64,000 nt of DNA from positions 186,001 through 250,000 of the forward strand of contig NW_027478419.1 of assembly GCF_051014685.1 (NCBI RefSeq). The letters are read 5' to 3'. The notes beneath the pieces were generated by a model. The model worked only from the letters and a program-made list of their open reading frames with translations. It did no database searches and was not told the origin of the DNA. The stretch is from Ptiloglossa arizonensis (lineage: Eukaryota; Arthropoda; Insecta; Hymenoptera; Colletidae). The stretch's first letter is position 1, and the number at the start of each line of letters is the position of its first letter. This document shows, piece after piece, positions 1 through 12,600 of this stretch. The translations under genes and the position numbers were made by a program.

Positions 1-120
1 GCGAACGGATTGAACAATCCGCAAAATTTCTGTTGCATCTGAAAGTAGAAACTCACCCGATTACAACGGTATGCGTACTCTTCCCCTATGCCGTTCTAGT
101 TACTCGTTTCGAGCATCAGA

Positions 121-295
121 ACTGCGAAAATTTTGAGTTTCTCAAGCGTTTCTTACCTCCAAACTGCCATATCTCGCGAACGGATTGACCTATCCGCAAA
201 ATTTCTGTTGCGTCTGAAAGTAGAAACTCGCCCGATTACAACGGTATGTGTAGTTTTCCCCTAGGCCGTTCCAGTTATTCGTTTCGAGCATCAGA
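121..295 (+). repeat. Representative 175-bp satellite monomer
   Basis: One complete repeat unit, chosen as a reference. Counted by hand it has about 78 G/C in 175 bases (about 45%) and 13 CpG. In order it holds an AAAATTTT tract (127-134), GAGTTTCT (135-142), a TCGCGA hexamer (174-179), the dyad (181-196, here an imperfect variant), a second A/T run GCAAAATTT (196-204), AGAAACTC (222-229), a CCCGATTACAACGG block (about 231-244), CCTAGG (260-265) and TTCGTTTCGAGCATCAG at the right end. The next monomer begins at once with ACCTGCGAAAA. The phase is arbitrary because the array has no natural start. Confidence 0.95.
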
Positions 296-530
296 CCTGC
301 GAAAATTTTGAGTTTCTCAAGCGTTTCTTACATCCAAACGGCCATATCTCGCGAACGGATTGAACAATCCGCAAAATTTCTGTTGCATCTGAAAGTAGAA
401 ACTCACCCGATTACAACGGTATGCGTACTCTTCCCCTATGCCGTTCTAGTTACTCGTTTCGAGCATCAGAACTGCGAAAATTTTGAGTTTCTCAAGCGTT
501 TCTTACCTCCAAACTGCCATATCTCGCGAA

Positions 531-546
531 CGGATTGATCAATCCG
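531..546. repeat. 16-bp perfect palindrome inside the monomer (representative copy)
   Basis: CGGATTGATCAATCCG is its own reverse complement. It is present in the many monomers with TGATCAATCC at this place. Other types carry TGACCAATCC (one central mismatch), TGACCTATCC, TCGACCAATCC, TAGACCAATCTGC, TGACTGATCCAC or TGATCAATTCGC, which weaken or break the dyad. Flanking bases do not extend the stem. Short dyads are common in centromeric satellites that lack CENP-B boxes and have been proposed to form non-B DNA. A role here is inference. Confidence 0.85.
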
Positions 547-579
547 CAAAATTTCTGTTGCATCTGAAAGTAGAAACTC

Positions 580-596
580 GCCCGATTACAACGGTA
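580..596 (-). other. Near-match to the CENP-B box (7 of 9 essential bases), representative copy
   Basis: On the minus strand these 17 bases read TACCGTTGTAATCGGGC. The mammalian CENP-B box is NTTCGNNNNANNCGGGN. The CG of TTCG, the central A and the CGGG match. The two T's of TTCG are replaced by A and C. The block is among the better conserved parts of the monomer and recurs throughout the array. No copy that I inspected restores TTCG. It could be coincidence, since satellites offer many chances for a 7/9 match, and nothing shows that the host has a CENP-B-like protein. Confidence 0.3.
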
Positions 597-3519
597 TGCG
601 TACTTTTCCCCTATGCCGTTCTAGTTACTCGTTTCGAGCATCAGAACTGCGAAAATTTTGAGTTTCTCAAGCGTTTCTTATTTCCAAACTGCCATATCTC
701 GCGAACGGATTGATCAATCCGCAAAATTTCTGTGGCATCTGAAAGTAGAAACTCGCCCGATTACAACGGTATGCGCACTTTTCCCCTAGGCGGTTCTAGT
801 TATTCGTTTCGAGCATCAGAACTGCGAAAATTTTGAGTTTCTCAAGCGTTTCTTACCTCCAAACTGCCATATCTCGCGAACGGATTGATCAATCCGCAAA
901 ATTTCTGTTGCATCTGAAAGTAGAAACTCGCCCGATTACAACGGTATGCGTACTTTTCCCCTAGGCCGTTCCAGTTATTCCTTTCGAGCATCAGAACTGC
1001 GAAAATTTTGAGTTTCTCAAGCGTTTCTTACCTCCAAACTGCCATATCTCGCGAACGGATTGATTAATCCGCAAAATTTCTGTTGCATCTGAAAGTAGAA
1101 ACTCGCCCGATTACAACGGTATGCGTACTTTTCCCCTATGCCGTTCTAGTTACTCGTTTCGAGCATCAGAACTGCGAAAATTTTGAGTTTCTCAAGCGTT
1201 TCTTATTTCCAAACTGCCATATCTCGCGAACGGATTGACCTATCCGCAAAATTTCTGTTGCGTCTGAAAGTAGAAACTCGCCCGATTACAACGGTATGCG
1301 TACTTTTCCCCTATGCCGTTCAGGTTATTCGTTTCGAGCATCAGAACTGCGAAAATTTTGAGTTCCTCAAGCGTTTCTTACATCCAAACTGCCATATCTC
1401 GCGAACGGATTGCCGATCCGCAAAATTTCTGTTGCATCTGAAAGTAGAAACTCGCCCGCTTACAACGGTATGCGCAATTTTCCCCTAGGCCGTTCTAGTT
1501 ATTCGTTTCGAGCATCAGAACTGCGCAAATTTTGAGTTTCTCAAGCGTTTCTTACCTCCAAACTGAAATATCTCGCGAACGGATTGACGAATCCGCAAAA
1601 TTTCTGTTGCGTCTGAAAGTGGAAACTCGCCCGATTACAACGGTGTGCGTACTATTCCCCTAGGCCGTTCTAGTTACTCGTTTCGAGCAACAGAACTGCG
1701 AAAATTTTGAGTTTCTCAAGCGTTTCTTATATCCAAACTGCCATATCTCGCGAACGGATTGATCAATCCGCAAAATTTCTGTTGCATCTGAAAGCAGAAA
1801 CTCGCCCGATTACAACGGTATGCGCACTTTTCCCCTAGGCCGTTCTAGTTATTCGTTTCGAGCATCAGAACTGCGAAAATTTTGAGTTTCTCAAGCGTTT
1901 CTTACCTCCAAACTGCCATATCTCGCGAACGGATTGACCTATCCGCAAAATTTCTGTTGCGTCTGAAAGTAGAAACTCGGCCGATTACAACGGTGGGTGT
2001 AGTTTTCCCCTAGGCCGTTCTAGTTATTCGTTTCGAGCATCAGAACTGCGAAAATTTTGAGTTTCTCAAGCGTTTCTTACCTCCAAACTGCCATATCTCG
2101 CGAACGGATTGATCAATCCGCAAAATTTCTGTTGCATCTGAAAGTAGAAACTCGCCCGATTACAACGGTATGCGTACTTTTCCCCTATGCCGTTCTAGTT
2201 ACTCGTTTCGAGCATCAGAACTGCGAAAATTTTGAGTTTCTCAAGCGTTTCTTATTTCCAAACTGCCATATCTCGCGAACGGATTGATCAATCCGCAAAA
2301 TTTCTGTGGCATCTGAAAGTAGAAACTCGCCCGATTACAACGGTATGCGCACTTTTCCCCTAGGCGGTTCTAGTTATTCGTTTCGAGCATCAGAACTGCG
2401 AAAATTTTGAGTTTCTCAAGCGTTTCTTACCTCCAAACTGCCATATCTCGCGAACGGATTGATCAATCCGCAAAATTTCTGTTGCATCTGAAAGTAGAAA
2501 CTCGCCCGATTACAACGGTATGCGTACTTTTCCCCTATGCCGTTCTAGTTACTCGTTTCGAGCATCAGAACTGCGAAAGTTTTGAGTTTCTCAAGCGTTT
2601 CTTATTTCCAAACTGCCATATCTCGCGAACGGATTGACCTATCCGCAAAATTTCTGTTGCGTCTGAAAGTAGAAACTCGCCCGATTACAACGGTATGTGT
2701 AGTTTTCCCCTAGGCCGTTCCAGTTATTCGTTTCGAGCATCAGAACTGCGAAAATTTCGAGTTTCTCAAGCGTTTCTTACCTCCAAACTGCCATATCTCG
2801 CGAACGGATTCATCAATCCGCAAAATTTCTGTTGCATCTGACAGTAGAAACTCGCCCGATTAAAACGGTATGCGCACTTTTCCCCTAGGCGGTTCTAGTT
2901 ATTCGTTTCGAGCATCAGAACTGCGAAAATTTTGAGTTTCTCAAGCGTTTCTTACCTCCAAACTGCCATATCTCGCGAACGGATTGATCAATCCGCAAAA
3001 TTTCTGTTGCATCTGAAAGTAGAAACTCGCCCGATTACAACGGTATGCGTACTTTTCCCCTATGCCGTTCTAGTTACTCGTTTCGAGCATCAGAACTGCG
3101 AAAATTTTGAGTTTCTCAAGCGTTTCTTATTTCCAAACTGCCATATCTCGCGAACGGATTGACCTATCCGCAAAATTTCTGTTGCGTCTGAAAGTAGAAA
3201 CTCGCCCGATTACAACGGTATGTGTAGTTTTCCCCTAGGCCGTTCCAGTTATTCCTTTCGAGCATCCGAACTGGAAAATTTTGAGTTTCTCAAGCGTTTC
3301 TTACCTCCAAACTGCCATATCTCGCGAACGGATTGACCAATCCGCAAAATTTCTGTTGCATCTGAAAGTAGAAACTCGCCCGATTACAACGGTATGCGTA
3401 CTTTTCCCCTATGCCGTTCTAGTTACTCGTTTCGAGCATCAGAACTGCGAAAATTTTGAGTTTCTCAAGCGTTTCTTATTTCCAAACTGCCATATCTCGC
3501 GAACGGATTGATCAATCCG

Positions 3520-5880
3520 CAAAATTTCTGCGGCATCTGAAAGCAGAAACTCGCCCGATTACAACGGTATGCGCACTTTTCCCCTAGGCCGTTCCAGTTA
3601 TTCATTTCGAGCATCAGAACTGCGAAAATTTTGAGTTTCTCAAGCGTTTCTTACTTCCAAACTGCCATATCTCGCGAACGGATCGACCAATCCGCAAAAT
3701 TTCTGTTGCATGTGCAAGTAGAAACTCGCCCGATTACAACGGTATGCGTACTTTTCCCCTAGGCCGTTCTAGTTATTCGTTTCGAGCATCAGAACTGCGA
3801 AAATTTTGAGTTTCTCAAGCGTTTCTTAGATCCAAACTGCCATATCTCGCGAACGGATTGATCAATCCGCAAAATTTCTGTTGGATCTGAAAGTAGAAAC
3901 TCGCCCGATTACAACGGTATGCGCACTTTTCCCCTAGGCCGTTCTAGTTATTCGTGTCGAGGATCAGAACTGCGAAAATTTTGAGTTTCTCAAGCGTTTC
4001 TTACATCCAAACTGCCATATCTCGCGAACGGATTGACCAATCCGCAAAATTTCTGTTGCATCTGAAAGTAGAAACTCGCCCGATTACAACGGTACGCGTA
4101 CTTTTCCCCTAGGCCGTTCTAGTTATTCGTTTCGAGCATCAGAACTGCGAAAATTTTGAGTTTCTCAAGCGTTTCTTATTTCCAAACTGCCATATCTCAC
4201 GAACGGATTGATCAATTTGCAAAATTTCTGCAGCGTCTGAAAGTAGAAACTCGCCCGATTACAACGGTATGCGCACTTTTCCCCTAGGCCGTTCCAGTTA
4301 TTCATTTCGAGCATCAGAACTGCGAAAATTTTGAGTTTCTCAAGCGTTTCTTACCTCCAAACAGCCATGTCTCGCGAACAGATTGACCTATCCGCAAAAT
4401 TTCTGTTACGTCTGAAAGTAGAAACTCGCCCGATTACAACGGTGTGTGTAGTTTTCCCCTAGGCCGTTCTAGTTATTCGTTTCGAGCATCAGAACTGCGA
4501 AAATTTTGAGTTTCTCAAGCGTTTCTTACCTCCAAACTGCCATATCTCGCGAACGGATTGATCAATCCACAACATTTCTGTTGCATCTGAAAGTAGAAAC
4601 TCGCCCGATTACAACGGTATGCGTACTTTTCCCCTATGCCGTTTTAGTTATTCGTTTCGAGCATCAGAACTGCGAAAATTTTGAGTTTCTCAAGCGTTTC
4701 TTACTTCCAAACTGCCATATCTCGCGAACGGATCGACCAATCCGCAAAATTTCTGTTGCATGTGCAAGAAGAAACTCGCCCGATTACAACGGTATGCGTA
4801 CTTTTCCCCTAGGCCGTTCTAGTTATTCGTGTCGAGCATCAGAACTGCGAAAATTTTGAGTTTCTCAAGCGTTTCATACATCCAAACTGCCATATCTCGC
4901 GAACGGATTGACCAATCCGCAAAATTTCTGTTGCATCTGAAAGTAGAAACTCGCCCGATTACAACGGTATGCGTGCTTTTCCCCTATGCCGTTCTAGTTA
5001 CTCGTTTCGAGCATCAGAACTGCGAAAATTTTGAGTTTCTCAAGCGTTTCTTATTTCCAAACTGCCATATCTCGCGAACGGATTGATCAATCCGCAAAAT
5101 TTCTGCGGCATCTGAAAGCAGAAACTCGCCCGATTACAACGGTATGCGCACTTTTCCCCTAGGCCGTTCCAGTTATTCATTTCGAGCATCAGAACTGCGA
5201 AAATTTTGAGTTTCTCAAGCGTTTCTTACATCCAAACTGCCATATCTCGCGAACGGATCGACCAATCCGCAAAATTTCTGTTGCATGTGCAAGTAGAAAC
5301 TCGCCCGATTACAACGGTATGCGTACTTTTCCCCTAGGCCGTTCTAGTTATTCGTGTCGAGCATCAGAACTGCGAAAATTTTGAGTTTCTCAAGCGTTTC
5401 TTACATCCAAATTGCCATATCTCGCGAACGGATTGACCAATCCGCAAAATTTCTGTTGCATCTGAAAGTAGAAACTCGCCCGATTACAACGGTATGCGTA
5501 CTTTTCCCCTACGCCGTTCTAGTTACTCGTTTCGAGCATCAGAACTGCGAAAATTTTGAGTTTCTCAAGCGTTTCTTATTTCCAAACTGCCATATCTCGC
5601 GAACGGATTGATCAATCCGCAAAATTTCTGCGGCATCTGAAAGCAGAAACTCGCCCGATTACAACGGTATGCGCACTTTTCCCCTAGGCCGTTCCAGTTA
5701 TTCATTTCGAGCATCAGAACTGCGAAAATTTTGAGTTTCTCAAGCGTTTCTTACATCCAAACTGCCATATCTCGCGAACGGATCGACCAATCCGCTAAAT
5801 TTCTGTTGCATCTGCAAGTAGAAACTAGCCCGATTGCAACGGTATGCGTACTTTCCCCCTAGGCCGTTCTAGTTATTCGT
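3520..5880 (+). repeat. Mosaic region ending in a 525-bp trimer HOR
   Basis: Monomers with TGCGGCATCTGAAAGCAG near 3528, 5104 and 5629, and GTGTCGAGCATC variants near 4829 and 5354, define a three-monomer unit of 525 bp. It is present as two adjacent copies at about 4829-5353 and 5354-5878, with a related single copy about 1576 bp upstream. Differences between the two adjacent copies are few, for example AAACTGCC versus AAATTGCC near 5410 and CTATGCC versus CTACGCC near 5510. Confidence 0.85.
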
Positions 5881-8240
5881 TTCGAGCATCAGAACTGCGA
5901 AAATTTTGAGTTTCTCAAGCGTTTCTTACTTCCAAACAGCCATATCTCGCGAACGGATCGACCCATCCGCAAAATTTCTGTTGCATATGCAAGTAGAAAC
6001 TCGCCCGATTAGAACGGTGTGCGTACTATTCCCCTAGGCCGTTCTAGTTACTCGTTTCGAGCATCAGAACTGCGAAAATTTTGAGTTTATCAAGCGTTTC
6101 TTATTTCCAAACTGCCATATCTCGCGAACGGATTGATCAATCCGCAAAATTTCTGTGGCATCTGAAAGTAGAAACTCGCCCGATTACAACGGTATGCGCA
6201 CTTTTCCCCTAGGCGGTTCTAGTTATTCGTTTCGAGCATCAGAACTGCGAAAATTTTGAGTTTCTCAAGCGTTTCTTATTTCCAAACTGCCATATCTCGC
6301 GAACGGATCGCCCAATCCGCAAAATTTCAGTTGCATGTGCAAGTAGAATCTCGCCCGATTACAACGGTATGCGTACTTTTCCCCTAGGCCGTTCTAGTTA
6401 TTTCGTTTCGAGCATCAGAACTGCGCAAATTTTGAGTTTCTCAAGCGTTTCTTACCTCCCAACTGCCATATCTCGCGAACGGATTGACCAATCCGCAAAA
6501 TTTCTGTTGCGTCTGAAAGTAGAAACTCGCCCGATTACAACGGTGTGCGTACTATTCCCCTAGGCCGTTCTAGTTACTCGTTTCGAGCATCAGAACTGCG
6601 AAAATTTTGAGTTTCTCAAGCGTTTCTTATATCCAAACTGCCATATCTCGCGAACGGATTGATCAATCCGCAAAATTTCTGTTGGATCTGAAAGTAGAAA
6701 CTCGCCCGATTATAACGGTATGCGCACTTTTCCCCTAGGCCGTTCTAGTTATTCGTGTCGAGGATCAGAACTGCGAAAATTTTGAGTTTCTCAAGCGTTT
6801 CTTACATCCAAACTGCCATATCTCGCGAACGGATTGACCAATCCGCAAAATTTCTGTTGCATCTGAAAGTAGAAACTCGCCCGATTACAACGGTACGCGT
6901 ACTTTTCCCCTAGGCCGTTCTAGTTATTCGTTTCGAGCATCAGAACTGCGAAAATTTTGAGTTTCTCAAGCGTTTCTTATTTCCAAACTGCCATATCTCA
7001 CGAACGGATTGATCAATTCGCAAAATTTCTGCGGCGTCTGAAAGTAGAAACTCGCCCGATTACAACGGTGGGTGTAGTTTTCCCCTAGGCCGTTCTAGTT
7101 ATTCGTTTCGAGCATCAGAACTGCGAAAATTTTGAGTTTCTCAAGCGTTTCTTACATCCAAACTGCCATATCTCGCGAACGGATCGACCAATCCGCAAAA
7201 TTTCTGTTGCATCTGCAAGTAGAAACTAGCCCGATTGCAACGGTATGCGTACTTTCCCCCTAGGCCGTTCTAGTTATTCGTTTCGAGCATCAGAACTGCG
7301 AAAATTTTGAGTTTCTCAAGCGTTTCTTACTTCCAAACTGCCATATCTCGCGAACGGATCGACCAATCCGCAAAATTTCTGTTGCATGTGCAAGTAGAAA
7401 CTCGCCCGATTAGAACGGTATGCGTACTTTTCCCCTAGGCCGTTCTAGTTATTCGTTTCGAGCATCAGAACTGCGAAAATTTTGAGTTTCTCAAGCGTTT
7501 CTTACCTCCAAACTGCCATATCTCGCGAACGGATTGATCAATCCGCAAAATTTCTGTAGCATCTGAAAGTAGAAACTCGCCCGATTACAACGGTATGCGT
7601 ACTTTTCCCCTGTGCCGTTCTAGTTATTCGTTTCGAGCATCAGAACTGCGAAAATTTTGAGTTTCTCAAGCGTTTCTTATTTCCAAACTGCCATATCTCG
7701 CGAACGGATCGACCAATCCGCAAAATTTCTGTTGCATGTGCAAGTAGAATCTCGCCCGATTACAACGGTATGCGTACTTTTCCCCTAGGCCGTTCTAGTT
7801 ATTTCGTTTCGAGCATCAGAACTGCGCAAATTTTGAGTTTCTCAAGCGTTTCTTACCTCCCAACTGCCATATCTCGCGAACGGATTGACCAATCCGCAAA
7901 ATTTCTGTTGCGTCTGAAAGTAGAAACTCGCCCGATTACAACGGTGTGCGTACTATTCCCCTAGGCCGTTCTAGTTACTCGTTTCGAGCATCAGAACTGC
8001 GAAAATTTTGAGTTTCTCAAGCGTTTCTTATATCCAATCTGCCATATCTCGCGAACGGATTGATCAATCCGCAAAATTTCTGTTGCATCTGAAAGTAGAA
8101 ACTCGCCCGATTACAACGGTATGCGCACTTTTCCCCAGGCCGTTCTAGTTATTCATTTCGAGCATCAGAACTGCGAAAATTTTGAGTTTCTCAAGCGTTT
8201 CTTACATCCAAACTGCCATATCTCGCGAACGGATCGACCA
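5500..8240 (+). repeat. Left copy of a 41-monomer-offset (7177-bp) duplication
   Basis: The monomer order from about 5.5 to 7.06 kb matches about 12.67-14.24 kb at a constant offset of 7177 bp. The match resumes at the same offset from about 7.6 to 8.2 kb (14.78-15.34 kb). Shared rare markers are AAACAGCCAT, CAGTTGCATGTG, GTTGGATCTG, GTCGAGGATCAG, TACGCGTAC and the ATCCAATCTGCC variant (near 8034 and 15211). Between about 7.07 and 7.6 kb the monomer order differs, so the right copy has been rearranged internally. The offset equals 41 x 175 + 2. Confidence 0.85.
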
Positions 8241-9640
8241 ATCCGCAAAATTTCTGTTGCATGTGCAAGTAGAATCTCGCCCGATTACAACGGTATGCGT
8301 ACTTTTCCCCTAGGCCGTTCTAGTTATTTCGTTTCGAGCATCAGAACTGCGCAAATTTTGAGTTTCTCAAGCGTTTCTTACCTCCCAACTGCCATATCTC
8401 GCGAACGGATTGACCAATCCGCAAAATTTCTGTTGCGTCTGAAAGTAGAAACTCGCCCGATTACAACGGTGGGTGTAGTTTTCCCCTAGGCCGTTCTAGT
8501 TATTCGTTTCGAGCATCAGAACTGCGAAAATTTTGAGTTTCTCAAGCGTTTCTTACATCCAAACTGCCATATCTCGCGAACGGATCGACCAACCCGCAAA
8601 ATTTCTGTTGCATCTGCAAGTAGAAACTAGCCCGATTGCAACGGTATGCGTACTTTCCCCCTAGGCCGTTCTAGTTATTCGTTTCGAGCATCAGAACTGC
8701 GAAAATTTTGAGTTTCTCAAGCGTTTCTTACTTCCAAACTGCCATATCTCGCGAACGGATCGACCAATCCGCAAAATTTCTGTTGCATGTGCAAGTAGAA
8801 ACTCGCCCGATTAGAACGGTATGCGTACTTTTCCCCTAGGCCGTTCTAGTTATTCGTTTCGAGCATCAGAACTGCGAAAATTTTGAGTTTCTCAAGCGTT
8901 TCTTACCTCCAAACTGCCATATCTCGCGAACGGATTGATCAATCCGCAAAATTTCTGTAGCATCTGAAAGTAGAAACTCGCCCGATTACAACGGTATGCG
9001 TACTTTTCCCCTGTGCCGTTCTAGTTATTCGTTTCGAGCATCAGAACTGCGAAAATTTTGAGTTTCTCAAGCGTTTCTTATTTCCAAACTGCCATATCTC
9101 GCGAACGGATCGACCAATCCGCAAAATTTCTGTTGCATGTGCAAGTAGAATCTCGCCCGATTACAACGGTATGCGTACTTTTCCCCTAGGCCGTTCTAGT
9201 TATTTCGTTTCGAGCATCAGAACTGCGCAAATTTTGAGTTTCTCAAGCGTTTCTTACCTCCCAACTGCCATATCTCGCGAACGGATTGACCAATCCGCAA
9301 AATTTCTGTTGCGTCTGAAAGTAGAAACTCGCCCGATTACAACGGTGTGCGTACTATTCCCCTAGGCCGTTCTAGTTACTCGTTTCGAGCATCAGAACTG
9401 CGAAAATTTTGAGTTTCTCAAGCGTTTCTTATATCCAATCTGCCATATCTCGCGAACGGATTGATCAATCCGCAAAATTTCTGTTGCATCTGAAAGTAGA
9501 AACTCGCCCGATTACAACGGTATGCGCACTTTTCCCCAGGCCGTTCTAGTTATTCATTTCGAGCATCAGAACTGCGAAAATTTTGAGTTTCTCAAGCGTT
9601 TCTTACATCCAAACTGCCATATCTCGCGAACGGATCGACC
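7070..9640 (+). repeat. 8-mer HOR, two tandem copies of 1401 bp
   Basis: Eight monomers (seven of 175 bp and one of 176 bp, marked by TTATTTCGTTTCG) repeat at offset 1401. Both copies carry the GGTGGGTGTAG monomer (near 7068 and 8469), the CTAGCCCGATTGCAACGG monomer, the CTGTGCCGTTC monomer and the ATCCAATCTGCC variant. The left copy has GACCAATCCGC where the right has GACCAACCCGC near 8590. The 525-bp spacing of TTATTTCG monomers near 7770 and 8295 shows that a three-monomer piece was also inserted. Confidence 0.85.
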
Positions 9641-12600
9641 AATCCGCAAAATTTCTGTTGCATCTGCAAGTAGAAACTAGCCCGATTGCAACGGTATGCG
9701 TACTTTCCCCCTAGGCCGTTCTAGTTATTCGTTTCGAGCTACAGAACTGCGAAAATTTTGAGTTTCTCAAGCGTTTCTTACTTCCAAACAGCCATATCTC
9801 GCGAACGGATCGACCCATCCGCAAAATTTCTGTTGCATATGCAAGTAGAAACTCGCCCGATTAGAACGGTGTGCGTACTATTCCCCTAGGCCGTTCTAGT
9901 TACTCGTTTCGAGCATCAGAACTGCGAAAATTTTGAGTTTATCAAGCGTTTCTTATTTCCAAACTGCCATATCTCGCGAACGGATTGATCAATCCGCAAA
10001 ATTTCTGTGGCATCTGAAAGTAGAAACTCGCCCGATTACAACGGTATGCGCACTTTTCCCCTAGGCGGTTCTAGTTATTCGTGTCGAGCATCAGAACTGC
10101 GAAAATTTTGAGTTTCTCAAGCGTTTCTTACATCCAAATTGCCATATCTCGCGAACGGATTGACCAATCCGCAAAATTTCTGTTGCATCTGAAAGTAGAA
10201 ACTCGCCCGATTACAACGGTATGCGTACTTTTCCCCTATGCCGTTCTAGTTACTCGTTTCGAGCATCAGAACTGCGAAAATTTTGAGTTTCTCAAGCGTT
10301 TCTTATTTCCAAACTGCCATATCTCGCGAACGGATTGATCAATCCGCAAAATTTCTGTTGCATCTGAAAGTAGAAACTCGCCCGATTACAACGGTATGCG
10401 CACTTTTCCCCAGGCCGTTCTAGTCATTCATTTCGAGCATCAGAACTGCGAAAATTTTGAGTTTCTCAAGCGTTTCTTACATCCAAACTGCCATATCTCG
10501 CGAACGGATCGACCAATCCGCAAAATTTCTGTTGCATGTGCAAGTAGAATCTCGCCCGATTACAACGGTATGCGTACTTTTCCCCTATGCCGTTCTAGTT
10601 ACTCGTTTCGAGCATCAGAACTGCGAAAATTTTGAGTTTCTCAAGCGTTTCTTATTTCCAAACTGCCATATCTCGCGAACGGATTGATCAATCCGCAAAA
10701 TTTCTGCGGCATCTGAAAGCAGAAACTCGCCCGATTACAACGGTATGCGCACTTTTCCCCTAGGCCGTTCCAGTTATTCATTTCGAGCATCAGAACTGCG
10801 AAAATTTTGAGTTTCTCAAGCGTTTCTTACATCCAAACTGCCATATCTCGCGAACGGATCGACCAATCCGCAAAATTTCTGTTGCATCTGCAAGTAGAAA
10901 CTAGCCCGATTGCAACGGTATGCGTACTTTCCCCTTAGGCCGTTCTAGTTATTCGTTTCGAGCATCAGAACTGCGAAAATTTTGAGTTTCTCAAGCGTTT
11001 CTTACTTCCAAACAGCCATATCTCGCGAACGGATCGACCCATCCGCAAAATTTCTGTTGCATATGCAAGTAGAAACTCGCCCGATTAGAACGGTGTGCGT
11101 ACTATTCCCCTAGGCCGTTCTAGTTACTCGTTTCGAGCATCAGAACTGCGAAAATTTTGAGTTTATCAAGCGTTTCTTATTTCCAAACTGCCATATCTCG
11201 CGAACGGATTGATCAATCCGCAAAATTTCTGTGGCATCTGAAAGTAGAAACTCGCCCGATTACAACGGTATGCGCACTTTTCCCCTAGGCGGTTCTAGTT
11301 ATTCGTTTCGAGCATCAGAACTGCGAAAATTTTGAGTTTCTCAAGCGTTTCTTATTTCCAAACTGCCATATCTCGCGAACGGATCGCCCAATCCGCAAAA
11401 TTTCAGTTGCATGTGCAAGTAGAATCTCGCCCGATTACAACGGTATGCGTACTTTTCCCCTAGGCCGTTCTAGTTATTTCGTTTCGAGCATCAGAACTGC
11501 GCAAATTTTGAGTTTCTCAAGCGTTTCTTACCTCCCAACTGCCATATCTCGCGAACGGATTGACCAATCCGCAAAATTTCTGTTGCGTCTGAAAGTAGAA
11601 ACTCGCCCGATTACAACGGTGTGCGTACTATTCCCCTAGGCCGTTCTAGTTACTCGTTTCGAGCATCAGAACTGCGAAAATTTTGAGTTTCTCAAGCGTT
11701 TCTTATATCCAAACTGCCATATCTCGCGAACGGATTGATCAATCCGCAAAATTTCTGTTGGATCTGAAAGTAGAAACTCGCCCGATTACAACGGTATGCG
11801 CACTTTTCCCCTAGGCCGTTCTAGTTATTCGTGTCGAGGATCAGAACTGCGAAAATTTTGAGTTTCTCAAGCGTTTCTTACATCCAAACTGCCATATCTC
11901 GCGAACGGATTGACCAATCCGCAAAATTTCTGTTGCATCTGAAAGTAGAAACTCGCCCGATTACAACGGTATGCGCACTTTTCCCCTAGGCCGTTCCAGT
12001 TATTCATTTCGAGCATCAGAACTGCGAAAATTTTGAGTTTCTCAAGCGTTTCTTACCTCCAAACAGCCATGTCTCGCGAACGGATTGACCTATCCGCAAA
12101 ATTTCTGTTGCGTCTGAAAGTAGAAACTCGCCCGATTACAACGGTGGGTGTAGTTTTCCCCTAGGCCGTTCTAGTTATTCGTTTCGAGCATCAGAACTGC
12201 GAAAATTTTGAGTTTCTCAAGCGTTTCTTACATCCAAACTGCCATATCTCGCGAACGGATCGACCAATCCGCAAAATTTCTGTTGCATCTGCAAGTAGAA
12301 ACTAGCCCGATTGCAACGGTATGCGTACTTTCCCCCTAGGCCGTTCTAGTTATTCGTTTCGAGCATCAGAACTGCGAAAATTTTGAGTTTCTCAAGCGTT
12401 TCTTACTTCCAAACTGCCATATCTCGCGAACGGATCGACCAATCCGCAAAATTTCTGTTGCATGTGCAAGTAGAAACTCGCCCGATTAGAACGGTATGCG
12501 TACTTTTCCCCTAGGCCGTTCTAGTTATTCGTGTCGAGCATCAGAACTGCGAAAATTTTGAGTTTCTCAAGCGTTTCTTACATCCAAATTGCCATATCTC

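Larger units (their letters stand above)
1..3520 (+). repeat. Left mosaic region: dimer, trimer and 9-mer duplications
   Basis: About 20 monomers of mixed type with no single HOR. A dimer duplication (350 bp) is marked by the rare TTGAACAATCC variant at the left edge and again near 360. A 1574-bp offset (nine monomers minus one base) links about 483-1000 with 2057-2574, including the GTGGCATCTG and CTAGGCGGTTC variants. A trimer offset (525 bp) links the region near 2349 with that near 2874. Two 174-bp monomers arise from single-base deletions near 1411 (TTGCCGATCC) and near 3272 (AACTGGAAAA). Confidence 0.85.

Noticed and set aside
580..596. True CENP-B box
   Set aside because: Two of nine essential positions differ (AC instead of TT) in the copies inspected, so only a near-match is reported.
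308..713. Recurring 76-85 residue plus-strand frame as a small-protein family
   Set aside because: It occurs at almost every suitable monomer on one strand with overlapping copies in shifted frames. A 3n+1 repeat makes this expected by construction.
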